From Homarus americanus (lineage: Eukaryota > Arthropoda > Malacostraca > Decapoda > Nephropidae), in assembly GCF_018991925.1 (NCBI RefSeq), contig NW_024729424.1:1-64000 (forward strand): a stretch of DNA of 64,000 nt, given 5' to 3'. Position numbers and translations under genes: made by a program. The notes under the pieces were generated by a model. The model was not told where the DNA came from and searched no databases. It saw only the letters and a program-made list of their open reading frames with translations. Shown here piece by piece: positions 35,604 through 45,100 of this stretch (its first letter is position 1; each line of letters begins with the position of its first letter).

Positions 35604-35954
35604 CTAAAGCCTAAGGAAGGAAGGATGTTCCTTTAACACATAATTAATATTATTTACAAAATATCTGGCCAGTATTGGGAGGATCATCGTGTCTCCGTCA
35701 GGGGGTCGTGGAGTGGTGGTCCAGCAGGCGTCACGGAAGCGTTGTGTGTGGGGACATCTTAGGAGGTAGTGAATAAGGGTGCGGCTGTCGGGTCTTCTGC
35801 ATAACGCACAAGAGCGTTGCTCAGGGGATGTGGGGATACCAATCTCCCAAGCAAAGTCATACCCAATGATGATACGGGCAGCAATCACGTCCCCCTTCCG
35901 CGACCCTTTCCCGTAGACGTACGAGAAGTCAGGAAGTTTACGGAGGACATCGTA
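35604..35954 (-). CDS. ORF2 C-terminal Cys/His segment beyond an in-frame UAG, copy 2
   Basis: Counterpart of 18178-18528, in frame with the RT/RNase H fragment but separated from it by UAG (35955-35957). The CALC...HYLLRCPH residues are unchanged, so this C-terminus kept its sequence in both copies. Confidence 0.6.
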   Translation of the reverse strand, partial: YDVLRKLPDFSYVYGKGSRKGDVIAARIIIGYDFAWEIGIPTSPEQRSCALCRRPDSRTLIHYLLRCPHTQRFRDACWTTTPRPPDGDTMILPILARYFVNNINYVLKEHPSFLRL

Positions 35955-37448
35955 CTATGTGGGCGGGGAGTCCAGGGGGATGGCTGCTTCCCGAGCTTCT
36001 CTCTGTTTGCGGCGGATTTGGGTCCTAATCTGTAAGAGTGTTCGAGGAACAACGTAGTCAGGTGTGGCCTTGTTGCAGCCAGTCTTGGCAAGGTCATCTG
36101 CTGCCTCATTCCCCAAGATACCGACATGACTAGGTATCCATAGGAATTTCACAGGACGGCCTTCATCCTGAAGTGTGGATGTTAACCCTCGTATTCGGAG
36201 GATGAGGTCCTTATTTTCCCCAGATCCAAATGCGATCCCGTCGAGAGCAGACCTGGAATCGCAGCAGACAAGCAAGGGGCAGAAACCATCTGCTTCTTCC
36301 TCAGCGAGAAGGGCAGCAAGGAGGGCTATTAGTTCAGCCTGAGTGGAGGATGCCCCGTCAGAAACTCTGAGAGACAGTTTGATAGGCTCAGGGGCATGAG
36401 GACGGGAGATGTAGACACCAGCCCCGGCCCTACCTGTAGCGGGGTCAACAGAACCATCAGTGTAGAGGACGACCCTACCTGGGGACCAGTGAGCGATCCT
36501 GGAGAGGTGGTATTTGCAGAGAATAACAGGGTTCACCTGGGATTTCGGGAGCGGTCCACCGAGGGCAATCACTTCAGGTTGAAAATCCAGCCAGGGAGAA
36601 GGAGACGAACCAACAGCAGGGGTGACAACAATATCAGGCAGGAGGTCGTGTTCCTGAAGGGCTCGGATGAGTGACCCTCGCCACTGTCTTCTAGATGGAG
36701 GTCGGTCTCGAACAGCAGTAGTCAAGTTGGTTTGGACATAGTTGCCCCTAGGATCCCGTAGAATGGAAACGGCAGTTTTTAGGTAAAACTCCTGGACACG
36801 ATCCTGTAAGGGGGAAAGACCAAGTTCGTTATATAGAGAAGTAGAGCGTGTCCACTGAGGAGCCCCAAGGATGATACGAGCAGCTTTCCTCTGGATAACT
36901 TCGAGACGGTTGACAGCAGTCCGACTAATGTTGACGAGGGCAGGGGCGGCGTAGTCGACACAGGAACGGACAAAAGACTTGTACATGGTGAGAAGTACAG
37001 GGATGCTGGCACCAAGGGAACCCCTGCACATGGTAGAGAGGGGAGCGAGACGCCGAAAACATATGTCTCGAAGATAGCGGACTTCAGGGATCTGACAACG
37101 TGTGCGAGTTACATACACACCCAGGTATTTTGTCTCATTAACCCAGTCCAAGGGCGTTCCTGATAAGAAAAGGGGTGGAGGTACAACACGACCGTGCCAC
37201 ATGGCTTTTGTTTTCGCAGTTGAAAGAAGGAAACCAAGTGAATCACACTCTCTGGAGACCAGATCAAGGGCTTCCTGCATGCTGAGGTAGTCAGGGGCTT
37301 GGAGGAGGACATCGTCGGCATATCCTGAGTGGACAACTTCTGTCGGCCACGGGAGTGATGCAATGGAGTGCATGAGAGTGTTAAACAAGGTGGGACTCAG
37401 GACTCCACCTTGAGGGGTGCCGAGGTTCATTTCTTGAACAGGAGACAT
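35955..37448 (-). CDS. ORF2 3' part, copy 2: RT C-terminal half and RNase H
   Basis: 497 codons, starting at MSPVQEMN just after the 44-bp deletion. It includes GTPQGGVLSPTLFN, YADD and the complete RNase H set (LYTDGS, AELIAL, CDSRSAL, GNEAADDLA). Motif A lies upstream in the other frame, so a complete RT cannot be made. The Met at 37448 is internal to the original protein. Confidence 0.85.
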   Translation of the reverse strand: MSPVQEMNLGTPQGGVLSPTLFNTLMHSIASLPWPTEVVHSGYADDVLLQAPDYLSMQEALDLVSRECDSLGFLLSTAKTKAMWHGRVVPPPLFLSGTPLDWVNETKYLGVYVTRTRCQIPEVRYLRDICFRRLAPLSTMCRGSLGASIPVLLTMYKSFVRSCVDYAAPALVNISRTAVNRLEVIQRKAARIILGAPQWTRSTSLYNELGLSPLQDRVQEFYLKTAVSILRDPRGNYVQTNLTTAVRDRPPSRRQWRGSLIRALQEHDLLPDIVVTPAVGSSPSPWLDFQPEVIALGGPLPKSQVNPVILCKYHLSRIAHWSPGRVVLYTDGSVDPATGRAGAGVYISRPHAPEPIKLSLRVSDGASSTQAELIALLAALLAEEEADGFCPLLVCCDSRSALDGIAFGSGENKDLILRIRGLTSTLQDEGRPVKFLWIPSHVGILGNEAADDLAKTGCNKATPDYVVPRTLLQIRTQIRRKQREAREAAIPLDSPPT

Positions 37449-40400
37449 AGGCGATCCATTGTAGAAGTCTTCCTTTAACCCCTAACAGTGCAAGTTCAGC
37501 TAAAATGAGGGCAGGCTGAGCCGTATCAAAGGCTCCCTTGATATCAAGGAAGACGGAGACGCGGGCAGTCTGATTGCAATAAAAGGAAGCAATGGAGTGT
37601 GCTGTGCTGCGATGTTGAATGAAACCATTGAGGGAGTTGTGGAAGCCGCCTATGGTGTGAAGAAAGCGACGATGGAGTACCCTCTCCATCATCTTGCAAA
37701 CACAGGAGGTAAGACTAATGGGTCGATATTTCCCAGGATCTCCCGGCTTAGGGATGGGGATAATAGTGGCATTTTTCCAGTTGGACGGGAGAACCCCATG
37801 TTCATAAGACGTATTATAGAGAGCAAGCAAGGGGCCGTTAGGAATATTAGTACAGGCGTTGAGGACGGAGTAGGTTATCTGATCATCCCCAGGAGAGGTG
37901 TCTTTTCTAGAGCGACGAGCACTGTCAAGCTCGAACTGTGTGATGGGATGATCAGTGGGGGCAGGGAAGGCAAGAGCAGCACGAACAACAGGCTCAGACG
38001 CATCGATGCGGGCCTGCACTGCCTCCTGCATTGTATCTGGAAGTGCCTCAGGGGAGGAAGCTTGTGCCCAGTCCTCCATTAAAGAGCAGGCAAGGGAGGC
38101 GGGGTCAGGGTGGGGAGGAGGCCTCCGTCGAGTACCCCATATAGCATTAATCCGATTCCATACATAAGAGGGTGACGACTGGAACGATAGAGATCCCGTG
38201 AAGGATAGCCAGTCCGCCTCACGTATCCGACGGCGCTCCTGAGTTGCAATGGAGCACCAATTTTTGAAGCCTTCCCAGTCCTCTGGAGACCGAGACCTCC
38301 GTATGGCAGAGTGGAGATCACGGGTTACCTGCCGGAGATGTCTCATGGCAGGGATACGATACCAGTAGTTGGTGGCACTCCTGGGGTGACGGGGAGGGCG
38401 TGGAGGGGTAGCGCGATTGACAGAGTCATACACGGCATCAACAAAATCAGCGCTGTAAGAGTCAAGGGACTGAGGGACAACATAGGAATCCGCCCAGGTA
38501 GAAAGGTATTGGGTAAAGGAAGGAACAGCATCTTGTGTGAGACGAAGCCGAGGGGATCGATAAGGAGTTGATGTCGGGGCAGAGAAGGAGAGCCTGAGAT
38601 GGGTAGTAACGGCAAGATGGTCACTATATAGAGCAGGCTCGGTGCAGACGGTAGGATGCAAGGAAGTATGACCGTTCAATAGTAAGCCAACATCAAGGAA
38701 ACTATGGGGGAGGCGAGTAGGATCGTCAGGACAAAGAAAGCGAACATCATCATCCCCATTAAGAAACTGTGAGAGATGTGATCCATTAAGGGTACATGGA
38801 GTGGGATGATCCGGAGTAAGAGTGGGATGGCGGGCATTAAAGTCGCCAAGAACAATAGTGGGAGCCCCATCATGGAGGTCGTGAAGAACCTGGGGGTCCA
38901 GAGAATCACTCTTGAAATGAACATTGACTACACGAAGGGTCCGGTCACCAAGAGTAAGGGAGACAGAAAGTAATTCAGACGGGGGTCCATGTGGGTCAGG
39001 TGAAGGGAGACGAACAGATGGAATGGTGTTACGCACAAGGGTGAGGAGGCCACGAGCCTGCCCACGGTACCGAGGCAGGGTGTAAACAGAATAGCCAGAG
39101 AGGCGGAGTGGAGTAACATCGTCTGTGATGGTTTCCTGAAGTAGAGCAACATCTACTTGATGGGAGAGCACAAACTGGGCGAGGTCTGTCCGGCGAGGTC
39201 TAAGTCCCTGGATGTTCCATTGTAAGAAGAGGAGGGAACGGCCTCCGGTGTGAGATGAGTCGGAGGGGCTAGACAGGGCTCCAGAGGAGGTACCAAATTC
39301 TGTTGAGAGAAATGGAGAGGGAGGAGTGGGAGAGCGAGGGATGGATCCTCCATCTCGGGAGATGGAAGGAGGCGGGTCATCAGGGCTTGCAAAGTGCGCC
39401 CCTGTTGGGTCAGGGTGTCCAGAATGAGTTGTTGTTGCTTCTGCAATGTCGCAATTGTTTTCACAAACAAGTCGAGTTGGGCTGAGAGAAGGTTGATTTG
39501 CTTGGAGTGGCGATCCAGACGGAGAGTGATTGTTTCCATAGAACCAACTTGGTGTACCTGTGCATGAGCTGGAGATGGCGGCGAGGATTGCCGAGGGCCC
39601 GACTGGGCATGTGGCGGTGGTAGCGACGGAGAGGGACGGTGAGGGTTCAGTTGAGTAAGAGGTGGTGGTGCTGGTGAGAGAGAGCGGGGGTCTGGGTGGG
39701 CAGGAGATGGTGGTGACTGTGTGGCAGGGCCGGCAACGACCTTGTTCCAAGAACGGTAGGGAGAGGGAGGGAGGGGAGAAAGGATGGGTGGTAGGGGTGA
39801 TGGAGGGGGTGGTAGAGGAGAGGAGATCAATGGGAAATCCTTGGTGGATGGAAGAGGCGGTGGTGGATAGGATTGAGGTTTGGTTGACAGGGGCTTCGTC
39901 AGAGACGAGGGCGGTGGTACAAGGTAAGTTTTCCCCGGGCGAGTGCCAGGACGCTGTGGGCAATTGGCATTCCAGGCGTGGTGACTGCCATGGCAATTGA
40001 CGCACCGTGGAATAACTGGGATTTTGTTCTGAATTTTCGATTTGCATTCCACTGTGTCGTGAGGACCTGCACAGAAACCGCAGGCGACCATCCTCGTGCA
40101 CTCCCAGCTGCGGTGTTTCCACGATTGGCAACGACCACAGATTTTCGGGGTTCCGATAAATCGGTCGAGAGGACAGTTGTGAATTGGTCCCACATTCACC
40201 TTCGGGGGGAGGGGGCCCACCCACCAGCCGATGAGTTCGTTGGATGGACGTTTGGAGACCGGGTTGATGCGGCGTTCCATGTCCAGTAGTTGTGGGAGAA
40301 GAGGGCGAAGATCGTCGATAGGGATCTCCCAGGGTACGTGGCGAACCATTACCTTGGTACGACGAGTTTCTGGGGTGATGATGGTGAACTTCAGCATCAC

Positions 40401-40665
40401 CTCCCCCTGGGGAGCAGGAAAGCCCACCTGAGTGAGCAGGCGTACCGTCTCGTCCATTTGTGTGGTGACTATCACGGCTGTGGGACCTCGGCGGAGGCGA
40501 AGTGTTGAGTCCTGAAGTGGAGAGCAGTGACGGAAGAACCAGGTCGTCCGTGTGCTCAGAGGCAAGTCCCGAGGGAAGGCGAGACGACGAAGGCGCGACG
40601 GGGCAGGGAGACAAAGGGAATCCCCTATGTCCATCGTCGGCGGAGGGTCGGTCATTGAGCCACAT
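37381..40665 (-). CDS. ORF2 5' part, copy 2: endonuclease and RT N-terminal half
   Basis: 1,094 codons. It joins the endonuclease (QWNIQG, LLQET, LGDFNARH, YSDHLAV) directly to the RT start (KPGDPGKYRPISL, FLDIKGAFD), which shows that ORF2 is one protein and that copy 1 is the frameshifted version at that point. It ends in a wrong-frame tail after the 44-bp deletion, which removed codons between the fingers/palm motif A and motif B. As in copy 1, the first ~480 codons overlap ORF1 and have no obvious domain. Confidence 0.85.
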   Translation of the reverse strand: MWLNDRPSADDGHRGFPLSPCPVAPSSSRLPSGLASEHTDDLVLPSLLSTSGLNTSPPPRSHSRDSHHTNGRDGTPAHSGGLSCSPGGGDAEVHHHHPRNSSYQGNGSPRTLGDPYRRSSPSSPTTTGHGTPHQPGLQTSIQRTHRLVGGPPPPEGECGTNSQLSSRPIYRNPENLWSLPIVETPQLGVHEDGRLRFLCRSSRHSGMQIENSEQNPSYSTVRQLPWQSPRLECQLPTASWHSPGENLPCTTALVSDEAPVNQTSILSTTASSIHQGFPIDLLSSTTPSITPTTHPFSPPSLSLPFLEQGRCRPCHTVTTISCPPRPPLSLTSTTTSYSTEPSPSLSVATTATCPVGPSAILAAISSSCTGTPSWFYGNNHSPSGSPLQANQPSLSPTRLVCENNCDIAEATTTHSGHPDPTGAHFASPDDPPPSISRDGGSIPRSPTPPSPFLSTEFGTSSGALSSPSDSSHTGGRSLLFLQWNIQGLRPRRTDLAQFVLSHQVDVALLQETITDDVTPLRLSGYSVYTLPRYRGQARGLLTLVRNTIPSVRLPSPDPHGPPSELLSVSLTLGDRTLRVVNVHFKSDSLDPQVLHDLHDGAPTIVLGDFNARHPTLTPDHPTPCTLNGSHLSQFLNGDDDVRFLCPDDPTRLPHSFLDVGLLLNGHTSLHPTVCTEPALYSDHLAVTTHLRLSFSAPTSTPYRSPRLRLTQDAVPSFTQYLSTWADSYVVPQSLDSYSADFVDAVYDSVNRATPPRPPRHPRSATNYWYRIPAMRHLRQVTRDLHSAIRRSRSPEDWEGFKNWCSIATQERRRIREADWLSFTGSLSFQSSPSYVWNRINAIWGTRRRPPPHPDPASLACSLMEDWAQASSPEALPDTMQEAVQARIDASEPVVRAALAFPAPTDHPITQFELDSARRSRKDTSPGDDQITYSVLNACTNIPNGPLLALYNTSYEHGVLPSNWKNATIIPIPKPGDPGKYRPISLTSCVCKMMERVLHRRFLHTIGGFHNSLNGFIQHRSTAHSIASFYCNQTARVSVFLDIKGAFDTAQPALILAELALLGVKGRLLQWIAYVSCSRNEPRHPSRWSPESHLV
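39153..40655 (-). CDS. ORF1 of non-LTR element copy 2, main part
   Basis: 500 codons from an internal ATG 40655; same three CCHC knuckles, proline-rich stretch and C-terminal helix as copy 1. The natural N-terminus is out of frame upstream (40706-40870) because of a lost base in a C run. A protein started at 40655 would keep all knuckles and lack only the basic N-terminus. Confidence 0.8.
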   Translation of the reverse strand: MTDPPPTMDIGDSLCLPAPSRLRRLAFPRDLPLSTRTTWFFRHCSPLQDSTLRLRRGPTAVIVTTQMDETVRLLTQVGFPAPQGEVMLKFTIITPETRRTKVMVRHVPWEIPIDDLRPLLPQLLDMERRINPVSKRPSNELIGWWVGPLPPKVNVGPIHNCPLDRFIGTPKICGRCQSWKHRSWECTRMVACGFCAGPHDTVECKSKIQNKIPVIPRCVNCHGSHHAWNANCPQRPGTRPGKTYLVPPPSSLTKPLSTKPQSYPPPPLPSTKDFPLISSPLPPPPSPLPPILSPLPPSPYRSWNKVVAGPATQSPPSPAHPDPRSLSPAPPPLTQLNPHRPSPSLPPPHAQSGPRQSSPPSPAHAQVHQVGSMETITLRLDRHSKQINLLSAQLDLFVKTIATLQKQQQLILDTLTQQGRTLQALMTRLLPSPEMEDPSLALPLLPLHFSQQNLVPPLEPCLAPPTHLTPEAVPSSSYNGTSRDLDLAGQTSPSLCSPIK

Positions 40666-40705
40666 GTAGGCTCACTTGGGGACCCCGATGACAGGAGTCC
40701 ACCCT

Positions 40706-40870
40706 CTACAGCCCCAGAAGGGGTGCAAGGGGAGCCGTGGCCCCTGCTGGAGACCCTGACTTCTGAGGTTTCTGCTTCTTCTTTGACGTGTCTTCAAGAA
40801 GAAAGTCGTCAGCATCACTGTCACCTACTGCCGCCGTTTCCAACGAACGGGAGCGTTTAACGGCGGGCAT
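40706..40870 (-). pseudogene. ORF1 N-terminal fragment, copy 2
   Basis: 54 codons from ATG 40870, equivalent to residues 1-~50 of ORF1 in copy 1 (acidic patch, KKKQK run), then a wrong-frame end. The break is the four-base G run at 40729-40732, which has five C in copy 1. Confidence 0.75.
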
Positions 40871-41177
40871 AGGGCACGTTGGCAACACTGCAGTCAGGTG
40901 GAGTGGTAATGACGTTACACTATCACATTGCGCATGCGCAAACTTGAAAAACTTTGCTCAGAGGGATCGGGTGGTAGGACCAGATGTTTTATCCCCAAAA
41001 AATGACAAAGTCCAAAAGTAAAAAAAAAATATATGCCACTGTGCTGATAACTGGGTCTTACTATAGTTGTTTGCACAGGCTGGGATTGGTAGACGCGCTG
41101 AATTCGTCAGAAATACGAATTTTAAGGAGCAGTCTCTTACAGCCTTTGTTGACACTACGCACGCATGCGCGTTGATC

Positions 41178-41844
41178 TGTCATCCATCTCTGCGGAGCTA
41201 TCATCCGCCTGACTCATCCAGACGCTGGGTCCACGGCTACGTAAGGCATGAGACATAACTACTTCATCTGTGTACTGTGTCTTAAATCAGTGTTGACCAG
41301 TCAGCCCGTCGTATCAACAAGATTTCAGACAAAAAAAATTAATTAAATACACAGATAAGTAGGTTTTATATATATAAAATATATATAAGGGAGCCGCCGC
41401 GGTCAGTGAGTGTGAGTACATGTATGTGTGTGTACGCGCGGGCAGTGAGAGCGGTCTCCTCGAGCTATGAAGGGGTGTGGAGACGACGCTGTGAGGGGGT
41501 GGAGGGAGAGGCGGCGACTCACAGTCCGACTCACAGTCAGTCGCCAGTTACCCTCTGGAAGCGGTCAGAGGAGGGTGCCCTGAACTCTACTCCCCACAAA
41601 TGCCCAGAACATGCCGTATACCTTGGGAATCCTTTAGAACAAGGTCACACATGAATGCCACGAAACACACATGCACTAAACACTTCACAGAAAATCACTG
41701 TCACTGACACTGCTCAAAGTTGCTAAATTCTTCGAGGACGGGTGGCGGGCGGCGGTTGACACAGGGCAAGGGGTCCATAAGCCGGCTTTCCACAAACTTT
41801 GCACTGTCACTCGTAATTATCCAGTAAAAGTACGCACTGCGCCA
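41178..41844 (-). other. Gypsy 5' leader and Gag start, cut off by the nested element
   Basis: On the minus strand this holds the primer-binding site, an untranslated leader with TA-rich and GT-rich tracts, and an ATG at 41256 whose frame is preceded by a UAG two codons upstream. That frame runs into the target duplication of the nested non-LTR element, consistent with about 26 codons of original Gag lying here. The plus-strand frame at 41406-41654 has no recognisable domain and I regard it as chance. Confidence 0.65.
41833..41844 (-). promoter_or_regulatory. Primer-binding site, tRNA-Ser-like
   Basis: Directly after the 5' LTR the minus strand reads TGGCGCAGTGCG, starting with the TGG that pairs with a tRNA CCA end. 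TGGCGCAGT matches the start of the serine-tRNA site used by several insect gypsy elements (from family knowledge); the last bases differ. Confidence 0.65.
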
Positions 41845-42173
41845 TGTTATGTTCTGGGTAATAAGTTCAATATACAGGAGCGAACATAAACACCTGTATA
41901 GTTTTGTAGGTTCGATTTACTGGATCAGAGATATGTACACAGAGGGAAGTACCGCTCCTCAGCTTGTCTGCTTGTCAACTGCTCTATCGACGACGTATGG
42001 CAAGTGAGACATTAGCAGCTTCCATACGTCGCCAGGCACATTAATTAAGCATGTGGGACATGGTAATTACATTGCCACACGCTGCTAGCTAGGCTGAATA
42101 AATAATACATAAATGGAGCACATACATAATATACATACATATTATATAATCCAGCATACATAATATACATACG
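41845..42173 (-). repeat. 5' LTR of the gypsy element
   Basis: Same 329-bp unit as at 30605, including the 10-bp inverted repeat (41991-42000 with 42022-42031). The last plus-strand base is G where the other LTR has A, so the outer end is altered or the duplication is one base longer. Confidence 0.93.
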
Positions 42174-45100
42174 GTAGACACTAACAACAGGTGGTAAACA
42201 CTAACTACAGGTGGTAGCCACTAACTGAAGGTGGTAGACACTAACAACAGGTGGTAGACACTAACTACAGGTGGTAGCCACTAACTGCAGGTGGTAGGCA
42301 CTAACAACAGGTTGTAGACACTAACAACAGGTGGTAGACACTAACTACAAGTGGTAACCACTAACTGCAGGTAGTAGGCACTGACTGCAGGTGGCAGACA
42401 CTAACTACAGGTGGTAGCCACTAACTGCAGGTGGTAGGCACTAACAACAGGTTGTAGACACTAACAACAGGTGGTAGACACTAACTGCAGGTGGTAGGCG
42501 CTAACAACAGGTTTGAGACACTAACAACAGGTGATAGACCATAACTACAGGTGGTAGCCACTAACTGCAGGTGGTAGACACTAACAACAGGTGGTAAACA
42601 CTAACTACAGGTGGTAGCCACTAACTGCATATGGTAGACACTAATAAAAGGTGGTAGACACTACCTACAGGTGGTAGCCACTAACGGCAGGTGGTAGACA
42701 CTAACAACAGATGGTAAACACTAACTACAGGTGGTAGCCTTTAACTGCAGGTGGTAGACACTAACAATTAGGTGGTAGGCACTAACTACAGGTGGTAGCC
42801 ACTATCTGCAGGTGGCAGGCAATAACAACAGGGGGTAGACACTAACTACAGGGGGTAGACACTAACTACAGGTGGTAGCCACTAACTGCAGGTGGTAGAT
42901 ACTAACAACAGATGGTAGACACTAACTACACGTGGTTGCCACTAACTGCAGGTGGTAGGCACTAACAACAGGTTGTAAACACTAACAACAGGTGGTAGAC
43001 ACTAACTACAGGAATTAGGCAATAATTCCAGGCGGTAGACACTAACTACAGGGGTAGGCAATGACGACAGGGGGTAGACACTAACTACAGGGGGTAGACA
43101 CTAACTACAGGTGGTAGCCACTAACTGCAGGTGGTAGACACTAACTGCAGGTGGTAGACACTAACAACAGGTGGTAGACACTAACTACAGGTGGTAGCCA
43201 CTAACTGCAGGTGGTAGACACTAACAACAGGGGATAGACACTAACTACAGGTGGTAGACAGTAATTACACGTGGTCGACACTAATTTCAGGAGGTAAGCC
43301 ATAACTACAAGAGGTAGACACTAACTACAAGTGGTAGTCACTAACTACAGGGGGTAGACACTAACTACAGGGGGTAGACACTAACTACAAGTGGTAGACA
43401 CTAACTACAAGGGGCGAACATTAACTACAGGGGATTGACACTAACTACAGGGGGTTGACACTAACGAAAGGGGGTAGACGCTAACTATAGGGTTAGACAC
43501 TAGCTACAGGGGGTAGACACTAACTACAGATGGTAGACACACCCTACAGGTGATACACAATAACTACAGGTTGTACACACGAACTGCAGGAGGCTGACAC
43601 TAACTGCAGGAGGCTGACACTAACTACAGGAGGTAGTAAATAACTATAGGGGGCAGACACTAACTACTCGGGGTAGACACTAACTATAGAGGCTAATAAC
43701 TAACTACAGAGGCTAAACACTAACTACAGGGGCGAGGCACTAACTGCAAGGGGTAAGGAATAACTATAGGGTTAGACACTATCTACAGGTTGTAGACACT
43801 AACTAGAGGGGGTAGACACTAACTAGAGGGGGTAGACAACAACTACAGGGGGTAGACACTAACTACAAGGGGTAGGCAATAACTTCAGGAGGTATGCAAT
43901 AATTACAGGGGGAGACAATAACTACTGGTGGTAGAAACTAACTAAAGCTTGTAGACACTAACTACAGGTGATAGACACTAACTAGAGATGGTAGACACTA
44001 ACTACAAGGGGTAGACGCTAACTACAGGGATAGATACTAGCTACAGGGGACAGACACTAACTACAGGTGGTAGACACACCCTACAGGGGATACACACTAA
44101 CTACAGGTTGTACACACTAACCGCAGGAGGCTGACACTAACTGCAGGAGGCTAACACTAACTACAGAAGGTAGTAAATAACTATAGGGGGTTGTCACTAA
44201 CTACAGGGGGTAGACACTAACTACAGGGGGTAGACACTAACTACAGGGGGTAGACACTAACTACTCGGGGTAGACACTAACTACAAGTGGTAGTCACTAA
44301 CTAAAGGTTATAGTTACTAACTATAGGGGTACGCAATAACTCTAGGCGGTAGACACTAACTACAGAGGCTAAACACTAACTACAGGGGCGAGGCACTAAC
44401 TGCAAGGGGTAAGGAATAACTATAGGGGTAGACACTATCTACAGGTTGTAGACACTAACTAGAGGGGGTAGACAACAACTACATGAGATAGGCAATAATT
44501 ACAGGTGGTTGAAACTAACTACAGGGGGTACACACTAACTACAGGGGGTAGACACTAACTACAGGGGGTAGGCAATAACTACAGGAGGTATGCAATAATT
44601 ACAGGGTTAGACGATAACTACTGGTGGTAGAAACTAACTACAGCGGGTAGACACTAACTAGAGATGGTAGACAGTAACTACAAGGGGTGGACACTAACTA
44701 CAAGGAATTGACACTAACTACAGGGGGTTGACACTAACGAAAGGGGGTAAACGCTAACTACAGGGTTAGACACTAGCTTCAGGGGATAGACACTAACTAC
44801 AGGTGGTAGACACACCCTACAGGGGATACACACTTACTACAGGTTGTAATCACTAACTGCAGGAGGCTGACACTAACTACAGGAAGTAGTAAATAACTAT
44901 AGGGGCTAGACACTAATTACGGCGGGTAGACACTAATTACGGCGGGTAGACACTAACTACAAAGGTTAAACACTACCTACATGGGGCAGGCAATATCTAC
45001 AGGGGTAGACACTAACTACAGGTGGTAGACACTACCTAGAGGGGGTACACTCTAACTACAAGTTGTAGACACTAACTACAGTAGGTAGGCAATAAATACA

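Larger units (their letters stand above)
35460..41177 (-). mobile_element. Non-LTR retrotransposon copy 2, nested in the gypsy element
   Basis: A 5,718-bp second copy of the element at 12913-18671, in the opposite orientation. It is flanked by an 11-bp target duplication TGTCATCCATC (35449-35459 and 41178-41188) that lies in the first ~25 codons of the gypsy Gag. Sequence is nearly identical to copy 1 along its length. Its own lesions are a one-base deletion in ORF1 (G run at 40729-40732, plus-strand view) and a 44-bp deletion in the RT region at about 37449. It lacks the extra T that breaks copy 1. The RT-side UAG is shared. Confidence 0.94.
30605..42173 (-). mobile_element. Ty3/gypsy LTR retrotransposon with nested non-LTR insertion
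   Basis: Two 329-bp LTRs (30605-30933 and 41845-42173) bound the element. It is flanked by a 5-bp duplication GTAGA (30600-30604 and 42174-42178). Reading on the minus strand: 5' LTR, primer-binding site at 41844, leader, Gag start near 41256, nested non-LTR copy 2 (35460-41177), Gag-protease-RT-RNase H, integrase, purine tract and 3' LTR. Without the nested insert the element is about 5.8 kb. The order RT, RNase H, integrase identifies Ty3/gypsy. The LTRs differ at about 5 of 329 positions, so the insertion is fairly recent. No envelope gene is visible. It is inactive as found: Gag is split and Pol is frameshifted. Confidence 0.93.

Noticed and set aside
41406..41654. 82-codon plus-strand frame in the gypsy leader
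   Set aside because: It is low-complexity, lies in the untranslated leader on the opposite strand, and matches no known domain.
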